Origin: Verrucomicrobiota bacterium
Lineage (GTDB): Bacteria; Verrucomicrobiota; Verrucomicrobiia; Limisphaerales; PALSA-1396
Length of the DNA stretch: 64,000 nucleotides
Assembly: GCA_016200005.1 (NCBI GenBank)
Contig: JACQFP010000049.1
Coordinates: 18,341-82,340, forward strand
Reading direction: 5' to 3'
Made by a program: the position numbers and the translations under genes. Below, piece by piece: positions 8,398-16,625 of this stretch. Numbering within the stretch: position 1 is the stretch's first letter; every line of letters begins with the position of its first letter. The notes under the pieces are model-generated. The model did no database searches and was not told the origin of the DNA. It saw nothing but the letters and a program-made list of their open reading frames with translations.

Positions 8398-9117
8398 ATG
8401 GCCAAATTGGTTTTTGACATCGAGTCCTCCACGCTGCCACTGACAAACTTCGATGAAGTGCAGCAGGAGTATCTTTTTCGCGAGACGGAAAAAATCACCG
8501 ACGTAGTCGCGCGCGAAACCCGCCGCGCCGAAATCCTTCAGCAGTTCAATCTCTGGCCCTTCACCGCCCAGGTGGTGTGCATTGCCATGCTCAATGCGGA
8601 CACGGTGCGGGGTCAGGTGCTGTTCACCGCGGATGATTGCGAGGCGGACACTGCCGAGGCCGGGCCGGTCGAGTTTGTTGCCTGCGTGGATGAGACTGAA
8701 CTACTGACGGCCTTTTGGGACGTGGCCCAGCATTATGAGGCGATTGTGACGTTCAATGGGCGCGGTTTTGATGTGCCCTTCCTTTACCTGCGGTCCGCTC
8801 TCTTGAACGTCCCGATCAAACGCAAGGACTGGCTCGGCTACCGTTTTCAAACTGAACCGCATTGCGATCTGGCAGAACAACTTACATTTTACGGCGTCAG
8901 CGGTCGGGATGGGGCGGCGCGCAAGTTCAATCTCGATTTCTACTGCAAGGCCTTCGGCATTGAATCACCCAAGAGTCACGGCGTCACGGGGCTGGACGTA
9001 AATCATCTGCTGGCGGAAGGCAAGTATCGCGAGATTGCCGAGTATTGTTTGCGGGACGTGCGCGCCACCGTGGAGCTTTACCGGATCTGGAAAGAGCGGC
9101 TGGCGGGAATCAAATGA
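8398..9117 (+). CDS. Ribonuclease H-like 3'-5' exonuclease domain protein
   Basis: 239 residues. DEDD-type exonuclease motifs: FDIESS at residues 6-11 (D7, E9), FNGRGFDVPFLYLRS in the middle (ExoII-like Asp), and EYCLRDVRATVELYR near the C terminus (ExoIII-like Asp). This matches the predicted PolB-like 3'-5' exonuclease family found as stand-alone proteins in many bacteria. Likely role in DNA or RNA processing; the substrate is unknown. Its stop overlaps the next start (ATGA), so the two genes are probably co-translated. Confidence 0.75.
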   Translation: MAKLVFDIESSTLPLTNFDEVQQEYLFRETEKITDVVARETRRAEILQQFNLWPFTAQVVCIAMLNADTVRGQVLFTADDCEADTAEAGPVEFVACVDETELLTAFWDVAQHYEAIVTFNGRGFDVPFLYLRSALLNVPIKRKDWLGYRFQTEPHCDLAEQLTFYGVSGRDGAARKFNLDFYCKAFGIESPKSHGVTGLDVNHLLAEGKYREIAEYCLRDVRATVELYRIWKERLAGIK

Positions 9118-9800
9118 GTGCGGAGTGCGGAGTGCGGAGTGCGGAATCCGAAGCGCGCCGCGGTCGTGAGAGGACGTTCGTTTGTTTTGCAGTCAAGGAG
9201 GAGGCGGCTGCGTTTCGAAAAATCGCAGCGGGCAGAACCGATGTTGCGATTCTCATCACCGGCATCGGACAGAACAACGCTCAAAGGTCGGTTCGCGATT
9301 TTCTCCGGCAGCATTCTCCTCAGCGTGTGTTCACCTGCGGTTTTGCCGGTGGTCTGAATCCCAAACTCAAAATTGGCGATGTGATTTTTCTCACTGTCTA
9401 TCCCGATTTGGACAAGGCTCTGGCTGAGTCGGGCGCATCGCCAGCAAGTTTGTTTTGTGCACAGCGCATCGTGACGACGGCGGCGGAAAAGCAAGAGTTG
9501 CGTCGCACCACAGGTGCCGACGCGGTGGAAATGGAATCAGGCGCGATTCAAGCCGTCTGCCGCGAGCGCGGAATTCCTTGCGCGACAGTGCGCGTGATCT
9601 CAGACACAGCCAACGAAGATTTACCGCTTAACTTCAACCGACTTGCGAAGCCGGACATGAGCCTCGATTACGGCAAGCTGGCGCTGGCAATTGCGAAATC
9701 GCCCGCGCAAATTCCAGCACTGTTGCGGCTGCAGAAGAATTGCCGGTTCGCAGCGGAGCAGCTCGCCCGTGTATTGGCGAAGGTCATCTGGCCGCCGTAG
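9114..9800 (+). CDS. Nucleoside phosphorylase / nucleosidase superfamily protein
   Basis: 228 residues from the ATG at 9114. The purine nucleoside phosphorylase/MTAN fold is shown by FVCFAVKEEAAAF, ILITGIGQNNA, VFTCGFAGGLNPKLKIGDVIF and the DAVEMESGAIQAVCRERG motif with the ribose-binding Met-Glu. It could act on methylthioadenosine, adenosylhomocysteine, futalosine or another nucleoside; the sequence does not decide. The first residues (SAECGVRSAESEA) are encoded by a heptad repeat array that also covers the stop of the exonuclease gene, so the N terminus is repeat-derived. Confidence 0.75.
   Translation: MSAECGVRSAESEARRGRERTFVCFAVKEEAAAFRKIAAGRTDVAILITGIGQNNAQRSVRDFLRQHSPQRVFTCGFAGGLNPKLKIGDVIFLTVYPDLDKALAESGASPASLFCAQRIVTTAAEKQELRRTTGADAVEMESGAIQAVCRERGIPCATVRVISDTANEDLPLNFNRLAKPDMSLDYGKLALAIAKSPAQIPALLRLQKNCRFAAEQLARVLAKVIWPP
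9116..9150. repeat. Heptad array GAGTGCG x4 + GAATCCG
   Basis: Four exact copies of GAGTGCG (9116-9143) followed by GAATCCG. The array spans the junction of the exonuclease stop and the nucleosidase start and supplies the second protein's first residues. Confidence 0.9.
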
Positions 9801-10218
9801 GCGTTTGGGCGGCGGGGATTGCGTCCGCCGGTTTGGACTTCGCCTTCTCGCTGTAGCTCACCAGTGCCGCGCCGACGACTATCAGCGCCACGCCTGCCCA
9901 ACGCAGCGCCGACACTTCTTCCTTGAGAATGATCTTCGCCGCAATGGCGGTGATGACGAAACCAAGAGAAGTCAACGGCCAGATCAGACTGACATCCCGC
10001 TGGGAGAGCAGGTATAGCAAGCAGCCAAAAAAAATCGCCTCGAAGAAAATGCCCAGCAGAATATTGCGGTTGACGGCACCGCGCGCCACGAGCCGGCCGA
10101 TTTCCGCCAGGGTGACCTGTTGAAGTTCACCAATCTGTTTCAGGCCGGCGCTTAAAAAAACCACGCCCACCGCCTCGAACAAAAGACCGATAATCAAGAC
10201 AAACAGAATTTTGGTCAT
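9784..10218 (-). CDS. Small DMT/EamA-type membrane protein
   Basis: 144 residues with four hydrophobic segments (about 4-24, 53-72, 79-98, 108-127). The VSLIWPLTSLGFVITAIAAKIILKEEVSALRWAGVALIVVG region is typical of half-size drug/metabolite transporter (EamA-like) proteins, with the KEE motif before the last helix. It is probably co-transcribed downstream of the HpnK gene (1-base gap). Its 3' end overlaps the convergent nucleosidase gene by 17 bases. The substrate is unknown; its position suggests a lipid or sugar, by analogy with small DMT proteins beside glycolipid genes. Confidence 0.7.
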   Translation of the reverse strand: MTKILFVLIIGLLFEAVGVVFLSAGLKQIGELQQVTLAEIGRLVARGAVNRNILLGIFFEAIFFGCLLYLLSQRDVSLIWPLTSLGFVITAIAAKIILKEEVSALRWAGVALIVVGAALVSYSEKAKSKPADAIPAAQTPTAAR

Positions 10219-10219
10219 G

Positions 10220-11044
10220 CTATAAATCCTCGTAACGAATCAACTTGATGCCGAGTTCTTCAACCAGCGCCTTCACCCGTGGACTGACCAAGGCATCGAA
10301 CTCGTGCTTAAATTCGTCGAGCGACGGATGCGAGTAAAGCTCCGAATCGCCGGCCGGCAACTGCGGGAGAAGCCGCGTGACGAATCCTTGATCCACGCGC
10401 GCATTTTGCAGCAGGCCGAACACCTGCAAGGTATGTCGAATATTTTTGCGCTGAAGAACGGGAAGCGCGCGTCCGGAAAGCAAGCGATGAATCAACGCAT
10501 GACTCACCCGATACCCCCAGTGGCCGGAAGCCAGGCGCGCATTCAACCAAAAAGGGTCGCGGGTGAAGCGGAAACGCCGGATGCCGAGCCGGTCGGCGTC
10601 CTCCATCAGAATCCGGAAGATGGTGGGGTGGAGGTGGAGGTGGAGATGCCCGTTGACATGGTCGAGCGGAAGACCGGTGGCGCGGAATTTTTCGAACTGC
10701 GCATGAATTTCCTGACGTAACTGATCGCGCAGGCTTTTTCGGGCGAAGTACCGAAGGCCGGCCTTAACCGGACAATCGACGAATTCGTGTTGCGGGTTGA
10801 CCAGGCTGGGAATCTCTTCTGCGGACAATGCTGAATGACCGCCCAGCAGGGTCAGGTGCAGCCCCACGCCCAGGCGCGGATTTTCCTTCGCCAGCGCGAC
10901 GGCTTCCGCAAAGGCCGGCTCGTTCACCATCAAACTGGCGGTGGTGAGGATGCCCTCCCGATGAGCGCGGATGACCGCTAGGTTGATGGAACTGGAGCGG
11001 CCGAAATCGTCGGCGTTAACAATGAGGCGGCGGGCGGAGGTCAT
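10220..11044 (-). CDS. hpnK: ChbG/HpnK family carbohydrate deacetylase (YdjC-like)
   Basis: 274 residues. YdjC-family metal site: NADDFGRSSSINLAVIRAHREG at the N terminus (D12, D13) and the His-rich HVNGHLHLHLHPTIFR around residues 125-140. HpnK proteins are encoded in hopanoid loci; related YdjC enzymes deacetylate N-acetyl sugars. Here the squalene-type synthase HpnD is encoded just upstream on the same strand, supporting the HpnK name over ChbG. The 110-base gap between them has several direct AGATTAAG-type repeats. Confidence 0.75.
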   Translation of the reverse strand: MTSARRLIVNADDFGRSSSINLAVIRAHREGILTTASLMVNEPAFAEAVALAKENPRLGVGLHLTLLGGHSALSAEEIPSLVNPQHEFVDCPVKAGLRYFARKSLRDQLRQEIHAQFEKFRATGLPLDHVNGHLHLHLHPTIFRILMEDADRLGIRRFRFTRDPFWLNARLASGHWGYRVSHALIHRLLSGRALPVLQRKNIRHTLQVFGLLQNARVDQGFVTRLLPQLPAGDSELYSHPSLDEFKHEFDALVSPRVKALVEELGIKLIRYEDL

Positions 11045-11155
11045 CAGGCGACGGGTGTTTGGTTCTTAATGTTAATCTTAATCTTGCTCTTCTGCTCCTC
11101 CTTCGCCGGCAGATTAAGAGGAAGATTAAGATTACGATTAAGAAGCGAACAAGGC

Positions 11156-12025
11156 TTAGGGCGTGCCATAATTCGGCGCCAGGGCGCCCGAGACCAACCG
11201 ACACCAGGTGCGGAAGATGAGCAGGAACTTCTGGCCCTTGTTCAAGCGCGTCGGTCGGTCGCCAAAAACGTTGAACTGCTGCCGCTCCAGTTTGCGCAAC
11301 AACCGCCAGTAAACCGAGCCCATCAATTCCGCCGCAATCATGGCGCGACGGTCTTCAGCGGGCAAAGTCTCCCGGGCAAGTTGATAAAAATGGCGCGCGC
11401 GGCTGGCAACACTCGCCGCCAGTTCACGAAAGCGAGTTGAGTATTCAAGTCGTAGAATTTCCCCGGATGAAATTTGAAAGCGGGCCAGCTCGGCAAGCGG
11501 CAGGTAGATGCGGCCGCGTTCGGCGTCGGAACGCACATCGCGCAGGATGTTCGTCAGTTGCAAGGCCTTCCCCAGATGGATGGCATAATCGCGAGACGCC
11601 GGATTCTTGTAGCCGAAGATCTCGATGCTCAAGAGTCCGACGACGGAAGCCACGCGATAACAGTATTGTTCCAGGTCGGCATAATTTTCGTAGCGCTTGA
11701 TGGCCAAGTCCATCTCCACACCGCGGAGCAACTCATCAAAGTACTCGAACGGAAGCCGATATTGTTGAATGACCGGTTGGAGTTCGCGGTTGACTGGAAA
11801 CTGTGGTGTCTCCGCTCCGCAGGCCCGGCGGATGTCGTCGCGCCACGCGGCCAGAACCTGGCGACGCCGGTCGATTGGCGAAGTTTCATCATCGGTCACA
11901 TCATCCACTTCGCGGCAAAATGCGTAGAGGGCGGATATCCCATCGCGTTTGGTCCGCGGCAACAGCACGAACGCCAGCGCCAGGTTGGAGGCGCTTTTGC
12001 GGGTGATTTGCCGACTTTCTTGCAT
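11156..12025 (-). CDS. hpnD: Presqualene diphosphate synthase-like protein (HpnD)
   Basis: 289 residues, trans-isoprenyl diphosphate head-to-head condensing fold. Both Asp-rich motifs are visible: REVDDVTDDE (about residues 40-49) and NILRDVRSDAERGRIYLP (about 161-178). The sequence YAFCREVDD and the overall length match HpnD, which makes presqualene diphosphate from farnesyl diphosphate on the way to squalene and hopanoids. HpnC or phytoene synthase are possible alternatives. The gene starts 3 bases after the small membrane protein gene and continues the kinase-regulator operon. Confidence 0.8.
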   Translation of the reverse strand: MQESRQITRKSASNLALAFVLLPRTKRDGISALYAFCREVDDVTDDETSPIDRRRQVLAAWRDDIRRACGAETPQFPVNRELQPVIQQYRLPFEYFDELLRGVEMDLAIKRYENYADLEQYCYRVASVVGLLSIEIFGYKNPASRDYAIHLGKALQLTNILRDVRSDAERGRIYLPLAELARFQISSGEILRLEYSTRFRELAASVASRARHFYQLARETLPAEDRRAMIAAELMGSVYWRLLRKLERQQFNVFGDRPTRLNKGQKFLLIFRTWCRLVSGALAPNYGTP

Positions 12026-12028
12026 GCC

Positions 12029-12409
12029 TTACTTTGGCGGTGGGGGTTGATCCTCCGGGCGGATGGGCGGGAGGCCGCCGGTTTCCGCGAGCGTGGGATT
12101 GCGCGGCCGATGTTCCTTGCGGTGCCGGTGCCTTCGGCGATGCCGGTGGCGCGGGGGACTGGCGGAGGCCCCGTCCGGTGAATGGATTTGGGCGAAGGAA
12201 GGTGGATGCGGAGTGCGCAACAGGCCGCGGCGGCGGTGTTTACGATGCAGGAGGTAGGCAAAGAGAAAAACCAATAATGTGATGGCCACCAGAACCGCCA
12301 CAAAAATCGTCACCTCATCGAACCGACGCGTGGCGACCAGTTGGTTGGCTGGTTGAGCATCGCTCACATTGGTATCAACCTGGGCCAGAATCAGACTGGT
12401 GGGTTTCAT
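12029..12409 (-). CDS. Small single-span membrane protein with basic tail
   Basis: 126 residues. A short N-terminal outer part is followed by one membrane segment (about residues 34-55, VTIFVAVLVAITLLVFLFAYLL) and a long cytoplasmic tail dominated by Arg, His and Pro (HRHRRRHRHRKEHRPR). No family recognised. Its start overlaps the stop of the sigma-54 regulator (12406-12409) and hpnD starts 3 bases after its stop, so it is in the middle of a tightly packed operon. The basic tail could bind an anionic membrane surface, nucleic acid or a partner. Confidence 0.65.
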   Translation of the reverse strand: MKPTSLILAQVDTNVSDAQPANQLVATRRFDEVTIFVAVLVAITLLVFLFAYLLHRKHRRRGLLRTPHPPSFAQIHSPDGASASPPRHRHRRRHRHRKEHRPRNPTLAETGGLPPIRPEDQPPPPK

Positions 12410-13836
12410 AAAGAATCTTCCGCTTCAGCCGGCAACGCACTCACCTCACTACCCTCGGGCACCGCGCTGATGTTCAATCGCCGCAGCCGGTAGCGCAGAG
12501 CGTGTCGGCTGATCTTCAACTGTTCGGCCGCCTTGGCGATGTTGTAGTGATGTTCTTCCAGCACACTGGTCACCAGTTCGCGTTCGAATTTGTCCAGCAG
12601 GGAATCCAGGGATTGGGTGCGGAGGGCGGCCGGCGCCCCGGGTTTGTGCAGCCGGGTTTCGATTTCAAAATCCGGCAGGCTGGCGGCTTGGATTTCGTCG
12701 GTCGTTTCCAAAATCAAGGCGCGCTCCACGACGTTGCGCAATTCCCGGACGTTGCCGGGCCAGTGATGGGCCAGCAACTGTTCGCGCGCTGGTCGGGAAA
12801 ATCCTTTCGTGGGCTTGTTCACCACCCGGCTGAAATGATTCAAAAAATGGTCGGCGAGCAACAACACATCGTCGCCTCGTTCGCGCAGCGGCGGCAGGCG
12901 GAATTGGAAGACATTCAAGCGGTGGAACAGATCCTCGCGGAAGGTGTCGTCGCGGATCGCCGCCACAATGTCCCGATTCGTGGCGGCAATCAGGCGCACA
13001 TCGACCTTCAACGGCTGAGTGCCGCCGACGCGCGTGAAGCTGCCGTCTTCCAAGAAGCGCAGCAACTTGGCTTGCAGCGGCTTGCTCATGTCCGCAATTT
13101 CATCCAGAAAAATCGTCCCGCCGTCCGCTTCTTCCACGCGTCCGGGTTTCTGTTTGTGCGCACCGGTGAACGCCCCTTTCTCGTGGCCGAACAGTTCGCT
13201 TTCCAACAGCGTTTCGGGGATGGCAGCGCAATTGATGCGGATGTAATTGGCGGCGTGCCGACGGCTCAGGCTGTGAATGGCGCCGGCCACCAATTCCTTG
13301 CCGGTGCCGCTTTCGCCGAGGACCAGCACGGTCGCATCAGTCGGCGCAACTCTTTGAATCAACTGCCGCAACTCCCGCATTTGCGGCGATTCGCCGATGA
13401 TGTGTTCGAGGTGATACGTTTCAAAAGCCTGCGCGCGCAAGGCGACGTTTTCCTGCAGCAGGCGATAACGCTCGGCGCAACGCGAGACGGCGTGCAGCAA
13501 CTCCTCGGGCGCAAACGGTTTGGCCAGATAATCAATCGCCCCTGCTTTGATGGCTTCCACGGCCAGCTTGGGGGTGGCGTAGGCGGTGATCATCAGGATC
13601 GGCAGGTCCGGCCATTGGGCGCGCGCTTTGCGCAGGAATTCAAAGCCGCTCATGCCACCAAGCCGGGCATCCGTGATGACCATGAAAAAATTCTCCTGCG
13701 CCAGCAGGCTCAGCCCCGCTTCGGCCGATTCAACCGCGCGGGTCGAATAGCCTTCGTCGCCCAACACAGTCTCCAGGGAGAGACGCATGTTTTTTTCATC
13801 GTCCACGACGAGCACGGGTGGCAAGGGAAAGCTCAT
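12406..13836 (-). CDS. Sigma-54-dependent response regulator (NtrC/AtoC type)
   Basis: 476 residues. Receiver domain with acidic pair D12-D13, phospho-acceptor D56 in VITDARLGG, and K107 in LAKPF. AAA+ domain with Walker A GESGTGKE at 174-181, GAFTGA sigma-54 contact loop at 221-226, and Walker B around TIFLDEIADM. A Fis-type helix-turn-helix closes the protein (NIAKAAEQLKISRHALRYRLRRLNI region). It activates RNA polymerase-sigma-54 promoters on phosphorylation. It overlaps the upstream kinase gene by 4 bases, so the two form a cognate pair. Targets are unknown; the genes that follow suggest an envelope-lipid link. Confidence 0.9.
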   Translation of the reverse strand: MSFPLPPVLVVDDEKNMRLSLETVLGDEGYSTRAVESAEAGLSLLAQENFFMVITDARLGGMSGFEFLRKARAQWPDLPILMITAYATPKLAVEAIKAGAIDYLAKPFAPEELLHAVSRCAERYRLLQENVALRAQAFETYHLEHIIGESPQMRELRQLIQRVAPTDATVLVLGESGTGKELVAGAIHSLSRRHAANYIRINCAAIPETLLESELFGHEKGAFTGAHKQKPGRVEEADGGTIFLDEIADMSKPLQAKLLRFLEDGSFTRVGGTQPLKVDVRLIAATNRDIVAAIRDDTFREDLFHRLNVFQFRLPPLRERGDDVLLLADHFLNHFSRVVNKPTKGFSRPAREQLLAHHWPGNVRELRNVVERALILETTDEIQAASLPDFEIETRLHKPGAPAALRTQSLDSLLDKFERELVTSVLEEHHYNIAKAAEQLKISRHALRYRLRRLNISAVPEGSEVSALPAEAEDSL

Positions 13837-15293
13837 GGGCCAAGTCTCAGCAACAGTTTCGCGGGGAACAATAATATGAAGCGCGCCCCTTGTCCAAGCT
13901 CTGATTCAACGCGCACAGTTCCACCGTAAAGCTCCACGTTGTGTTTGACGATCGCCAGCCCCAGTCCCGTGCCTCTTTCCTTGCTGGTAAAGTAGGCATC
14001 AAAAATCTTCCCCAACTTGTCGGCGGCGATGCCCGGCCCGTCATCCCGGACAATCACTTCAATGGAATAATCGCGCTGACAATGAGCGCTCAGAAAAATG
14101 TTTCCCTTTCCCCGCAATGCTTCACGAGCATTTTGCAGCAGGTTCACAAATACCTGGAGCAGATGGGCGCGCTGCATCAACAGCGGCGGAAAATGGGCCG
14201 CATAATCGCGATGGATTTGGATCTCATATTGCGCGCCGCGCGGAAAGACTTGCTCGACGGCGCGCTCCAGTTCCTCGATCACGCTCAATTTTTCCACACG
14301 ACCTTCGCTCAACTGCGCATAACCAATCAGTTGCGTGATGATGCGGTCCGAGCGTTCCACCTCCTCCTGAATGATTTGAATCTGTTGAGCCGCGTCGCCT
14401 TTGCCTTCACGCAACGCGCGCTGGAGGGAGAAGGCCGCATTGTTGATGATGCCCAACGGGTTTTTCATTTGATGGGCGATTTCGGCGGCCAGCCGGCCAG
14501 CGGCGGCCAACTGTTCCTGGCGGGCGGCAAATTCCTGCGCTTCCTCCTCCACATGACGTTGCTTTTCCAACAAAGCCCGCACCCCGTAACAACTAATGGT
14601 CATCAACCAAAGGATGATCAGGCGTAGTAGAAAGGGTTCAGTGGCGACCTCGGCGCTCGGGGCTTCGGGTTGTGAATTCACCAGAATCCGATGGCGGGCA
14701 GGTTGAGACTTGACCGATGGTTGAACAACCTTCCGGGTCGGCGGCAGATAAAGCGCGGTGGTTTCCAGCTCGCCGACGTTGATGGCCAGGCTGCCTGCGC
14801 CAAGGTAAAAACCGCTCAACATCAGATTCAACACGATTTGCGGCATCGCCAGCGGAATGCTCAGAGCGTTGACCACGATCAACCCTGGAAAAACCCAGAA
14901 AAGAATGCTTTCGAATCCGCCAGTCACCAACGTCAGGCCCGCCAGCATCAGACCGTCCAACAAACCGACCGTAAACACCAGCCATTGGATCATCCCGAGG
15001 GGAAAGCGTTTCACCACTAGGAGAACGCTCGCGGCGCCGGCTTGAAACAGCACGTAGAAAACAAAGAAGTTTTGCAGCGTTTCCAGGACGACGCCCTGCG
15101 TTGTGGCCACCTCGGCGAGCCAGCGCGAGTAAAACAGATAATAAAGCACCACTCCCGTCACCATCACCCGCGCCGGCAAAACGATGTTGCGCTGCACCGC
15201 CAGAATGCGTGAGGTTTGCTGGGGCGGATCGGGGGCTGGAATTTCCAGCATTGCGGCCAGTTTTTTTGGCCATTGCCATTGGAATTGATTCAT
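13833..15293 (-). CDS. Membrane sensor histidine kinase
   Basis: 486 residues from the ATG at 15293; a TTG six bases upstream (15299) is also possible and is better spaced from a GGAGGG motif. Five or six hydrophobic segments occupy roughly residues 38-240. A short coiled linker follows, then the HisKA box AAEIAHQMKNPLGIINNAAF (phospho-His at about 274) and an HATPase domain with N box (NLLQNAREAL), G1 (VRDDGPGI) and G2 (ERGTGLGLAIVKHNVELYGG). The conserved HxxKNPL class pairs with NtrC-type regulators, as here. No known extracellular sensor domain is recognisable, so the stimulus is unknown. Confidence 0.9.
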   Translation of the reverse strand: MNQFQWQWPKKLAAMLEIPAPDPPQQTSRILAVQRNIVLPARVMVTGVVLYYLFYSRWLAEVATTQGVVLETLQNFFVFYVLFQAGAASVLLVVKRFPLGMIQWLVFTVGLLDGLMLAGLTLVTGGFESILFWVFPGLIVVNALSIPLAMPQIVLNLMLSGFYLGAGSLAINVGELETTALYLPPTRKVVQPSVKSQPARHRILVNSQPEAPSAEVATEPFLLRLIILWLMTISCYGVRALLEKQRHVEEEAQEFAARQEQLAAAGRLAAEIAHQMKNPLGIINNAAFSLQRALREGKGDAAQQIQIIQEEVERSDRIITQLIGYAQLSEGRVEKLSVIEELERAVEQVFPRGAQYEIQIHRDYAAHFPPLLMQRAHLLQVFVNLLQNAREALRGKGNIFLSAHCQRDYSIEVIVRDDGPGIAADKLGKIFDAYFTSKERGTGLGLAIVKHNVELYGGTVRVESELGQGARFILLFPAKLLLRLGP

Positions 15294-15324
15294 AGGCAAT
15301 CTGCCCTCCGGGCATCTTTACTTA

Positions 15325-15873
15325 TCAGGCCAGCAATTCCAGAACGCGGGCAGCCACTTTCTCCACTGGCCAGAGCCGTCCCAACCCTTCGTAACCGCAG
15401 GAGAGTAGCCCTTCCTCCGGCCCGATGAACTCGGCGCCGCGCGACTTGAGCGTTGCCACGTTTTGTTGCGTGGCCGGGTGCAGCCACATCTTGCCGTTCA
15501 TGGCCGGCGCGATCAGCACCTTGGCTTTGGGATTCAGCGCCAGCGCAATGCACGTCAAGGCGTCATCGGCAATGCCATTCGCCATTTTTGCCAGCGTGTT
15601 GGCCGTCGCGGGCGCGACGAGCAACAGCGCCGCCTCATCGGCGAGTTTGATGTGGGTGGGTTTCCAACCTTCCTCCTCGTCGTAAAGGTCGGTGACGACC
15701 GGATGGCGGGACAGGGTCTTGAAGGCGAGCGGCGTGATGAAGCGGAGCGCATCCGCGGTCATCACCACGTGCACATCACCACCCCGTTGCGTCAATTGGC
15801 TGGTCAACTCCGCCGCTTTGTAAGCCGCGATGGAGCCGGTCACTCCAAGAACAATATTTTTACTCTTGCTCAT
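15325..15873 (-). CDS. coaC: Phosphopantothenoylcysteine decarboxylase
   Basis: 182 residues from the ATG at 15873; a TTG 30 bases upstream overlaps the gmk stop but would add a non-family N terminus. HFCD flavoprotein fold: VLGVTGSIAAYKAAEL at the N terminus, catalytic His in PTHIKLADEA, the PATANTLAKMANGIADD motif, and PAMNGKMWLHPA with the substrate-clamp Met. It decarboxylates phosphopantothenoylcysteine to phosphopantetheine in CoA synthesis. The CoaB synthetase domain is not fused, so CoaB must be encoded elsewhere. CoaD is encoded at 41215, about 25 kb away. Confidence 0.85.
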   Translation of the reverse strand: MSKSKNIVLGVTGSIAAYKAAELTSQLTQRGGDVHVVMTADALRFITPLAFKTLSRHPVVTDLYDEEEGWKPTHIKLADEAALLLVAPATANTLAKMANGIADDALTCIALALNPKAKVLIAPAMNGKMWLHPATQQNVATLKSRGAEFIGPEEGLLSCGYEGLGRLWPVEKVAARVLELLA

Positions 15874-15899
15874 CGGTTGCGCCTTGCGTCGGCCAGTGC

Positions 15900-16526
15900 T
15901 CAATCAACTGCCGGCGGTTGCGCCCGGGCCGGGCGCATTTTTTCCGCCTCTACGATCGCCTGCATCCGTCGCAAATCTTCGGCAATGGTCGTGCTGATCA
16001 ATAGGTAATCGAAATTCTTCCACTGCGCAATCTCCTGCCGCGCCACGCCGAGTCGCTTTTGGATGGTTGCCGGCGAATCAGCGCCCCGTTTCTTGAGCCG
16101 GTTTTCCAATACAGCCAGCGAGGGCGGCGTCAGAAACGTCATGACCAGCGCCCGTTTCAATTCCTCATCCTCTTCGGTCCGCGCGCGAATCGTGGCCGCG
16201 CCTTGCACATCCACGTTGAGCAGCACATCCCTGCCTTGCCGCAGCTTGCCCAGCACTTCGGTCTTTAATGTCCCGTAGCTGTGACCGTAAACTGTCGCGT
16301 GTTCCAGAAAATTGCCTGCCTGCACCCGTTTGAGAAAGGAGGCGGCGTCCAGAAAATAATAATCCACTCCGTCGCGCTCGCCTTCCCGAGGAGGCCGCGT
16401 CGTGCAGGTGACGGCCCGCGTGAGACCGGGATTGGCCGCGAGTAGTTGCTGGCAAAGCGTCGTCTTGCCGCCACCGGAAGGCGCGGAAATGACAATCAAC
16501 AATGGACTCGGATGCGCATCAGCCAT
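15900..16526 (-). CDS. gmk: Guanylate kinase
   Basis: 208 residues from the ATG at 16526. P-loop SAPSGGGKTTL near residues 12-22, the GMP-binding TTRPPREGERDGVDYYF segment, and the LLNVDVQGAATIR motif. Converts GMP (and dGMP) to the diphosphate with ATP. It sits between yicC and coaC, a conserved bacterial order. The rpoZ (omega) gene that often lies in this cluster was not seen here. A longer in-frame start at 16586 adds residues unlike the family. Confidence 0.92.
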   Translation of the reverse strand: MADAHPSPLLIVISAPSGGGKTTLCQQLLAANPGLTRAVTCTTRPPREGERDGVDYYFLDAASFLKRVQAGNFLEHATVYGHSYGTLKTEVLGKLRQGRDVLLNVDVQGAATIRARTEEDEELKRALVMTFLTPPSLAVLENRLKKRGADSPATIQKRLGVARQEIAQWKNFDYLLISTTIAEDLRRMQAIVEAEKMRPARAQPPAVD

Positions 16527-16587
16527 TTTGAAATCCGGCGTGGCCGGTGCGCAACAAGGTGCCGATACGAAGGCGCGCGGCAGCACA

Positions 16588-16622
16588 CCTCCGACTTCCG
16601 ACTTCTGACTTCTGACTTCGGG
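16588..16622. repeat. Heptad array between gmk and yicC
   Basis: Five units phased at exactly seven bases: CCTCCGA, CTTCCGA, CTTCTGA, CTTCTGA, CTTCGGG. It ends just before the 3' end of yicC and fills much of the 99-base gap. It shows the same heptad habit as the other arrays, with a different sequence. Confidence 0.85.
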
Positions 16623-16625
16623 TCT

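Noticed and set aside
12502..13929. 475-codon open frame on the plus strand
   Set aside because: Antisense to the sigma-54 regulator, which has complete motifs.
15874..15903. TTG start for coaC overlapping the gmk stop
   Set aside because: Adds ten residues unlike the family; the ATG at 15873 gives the standard N terminus.
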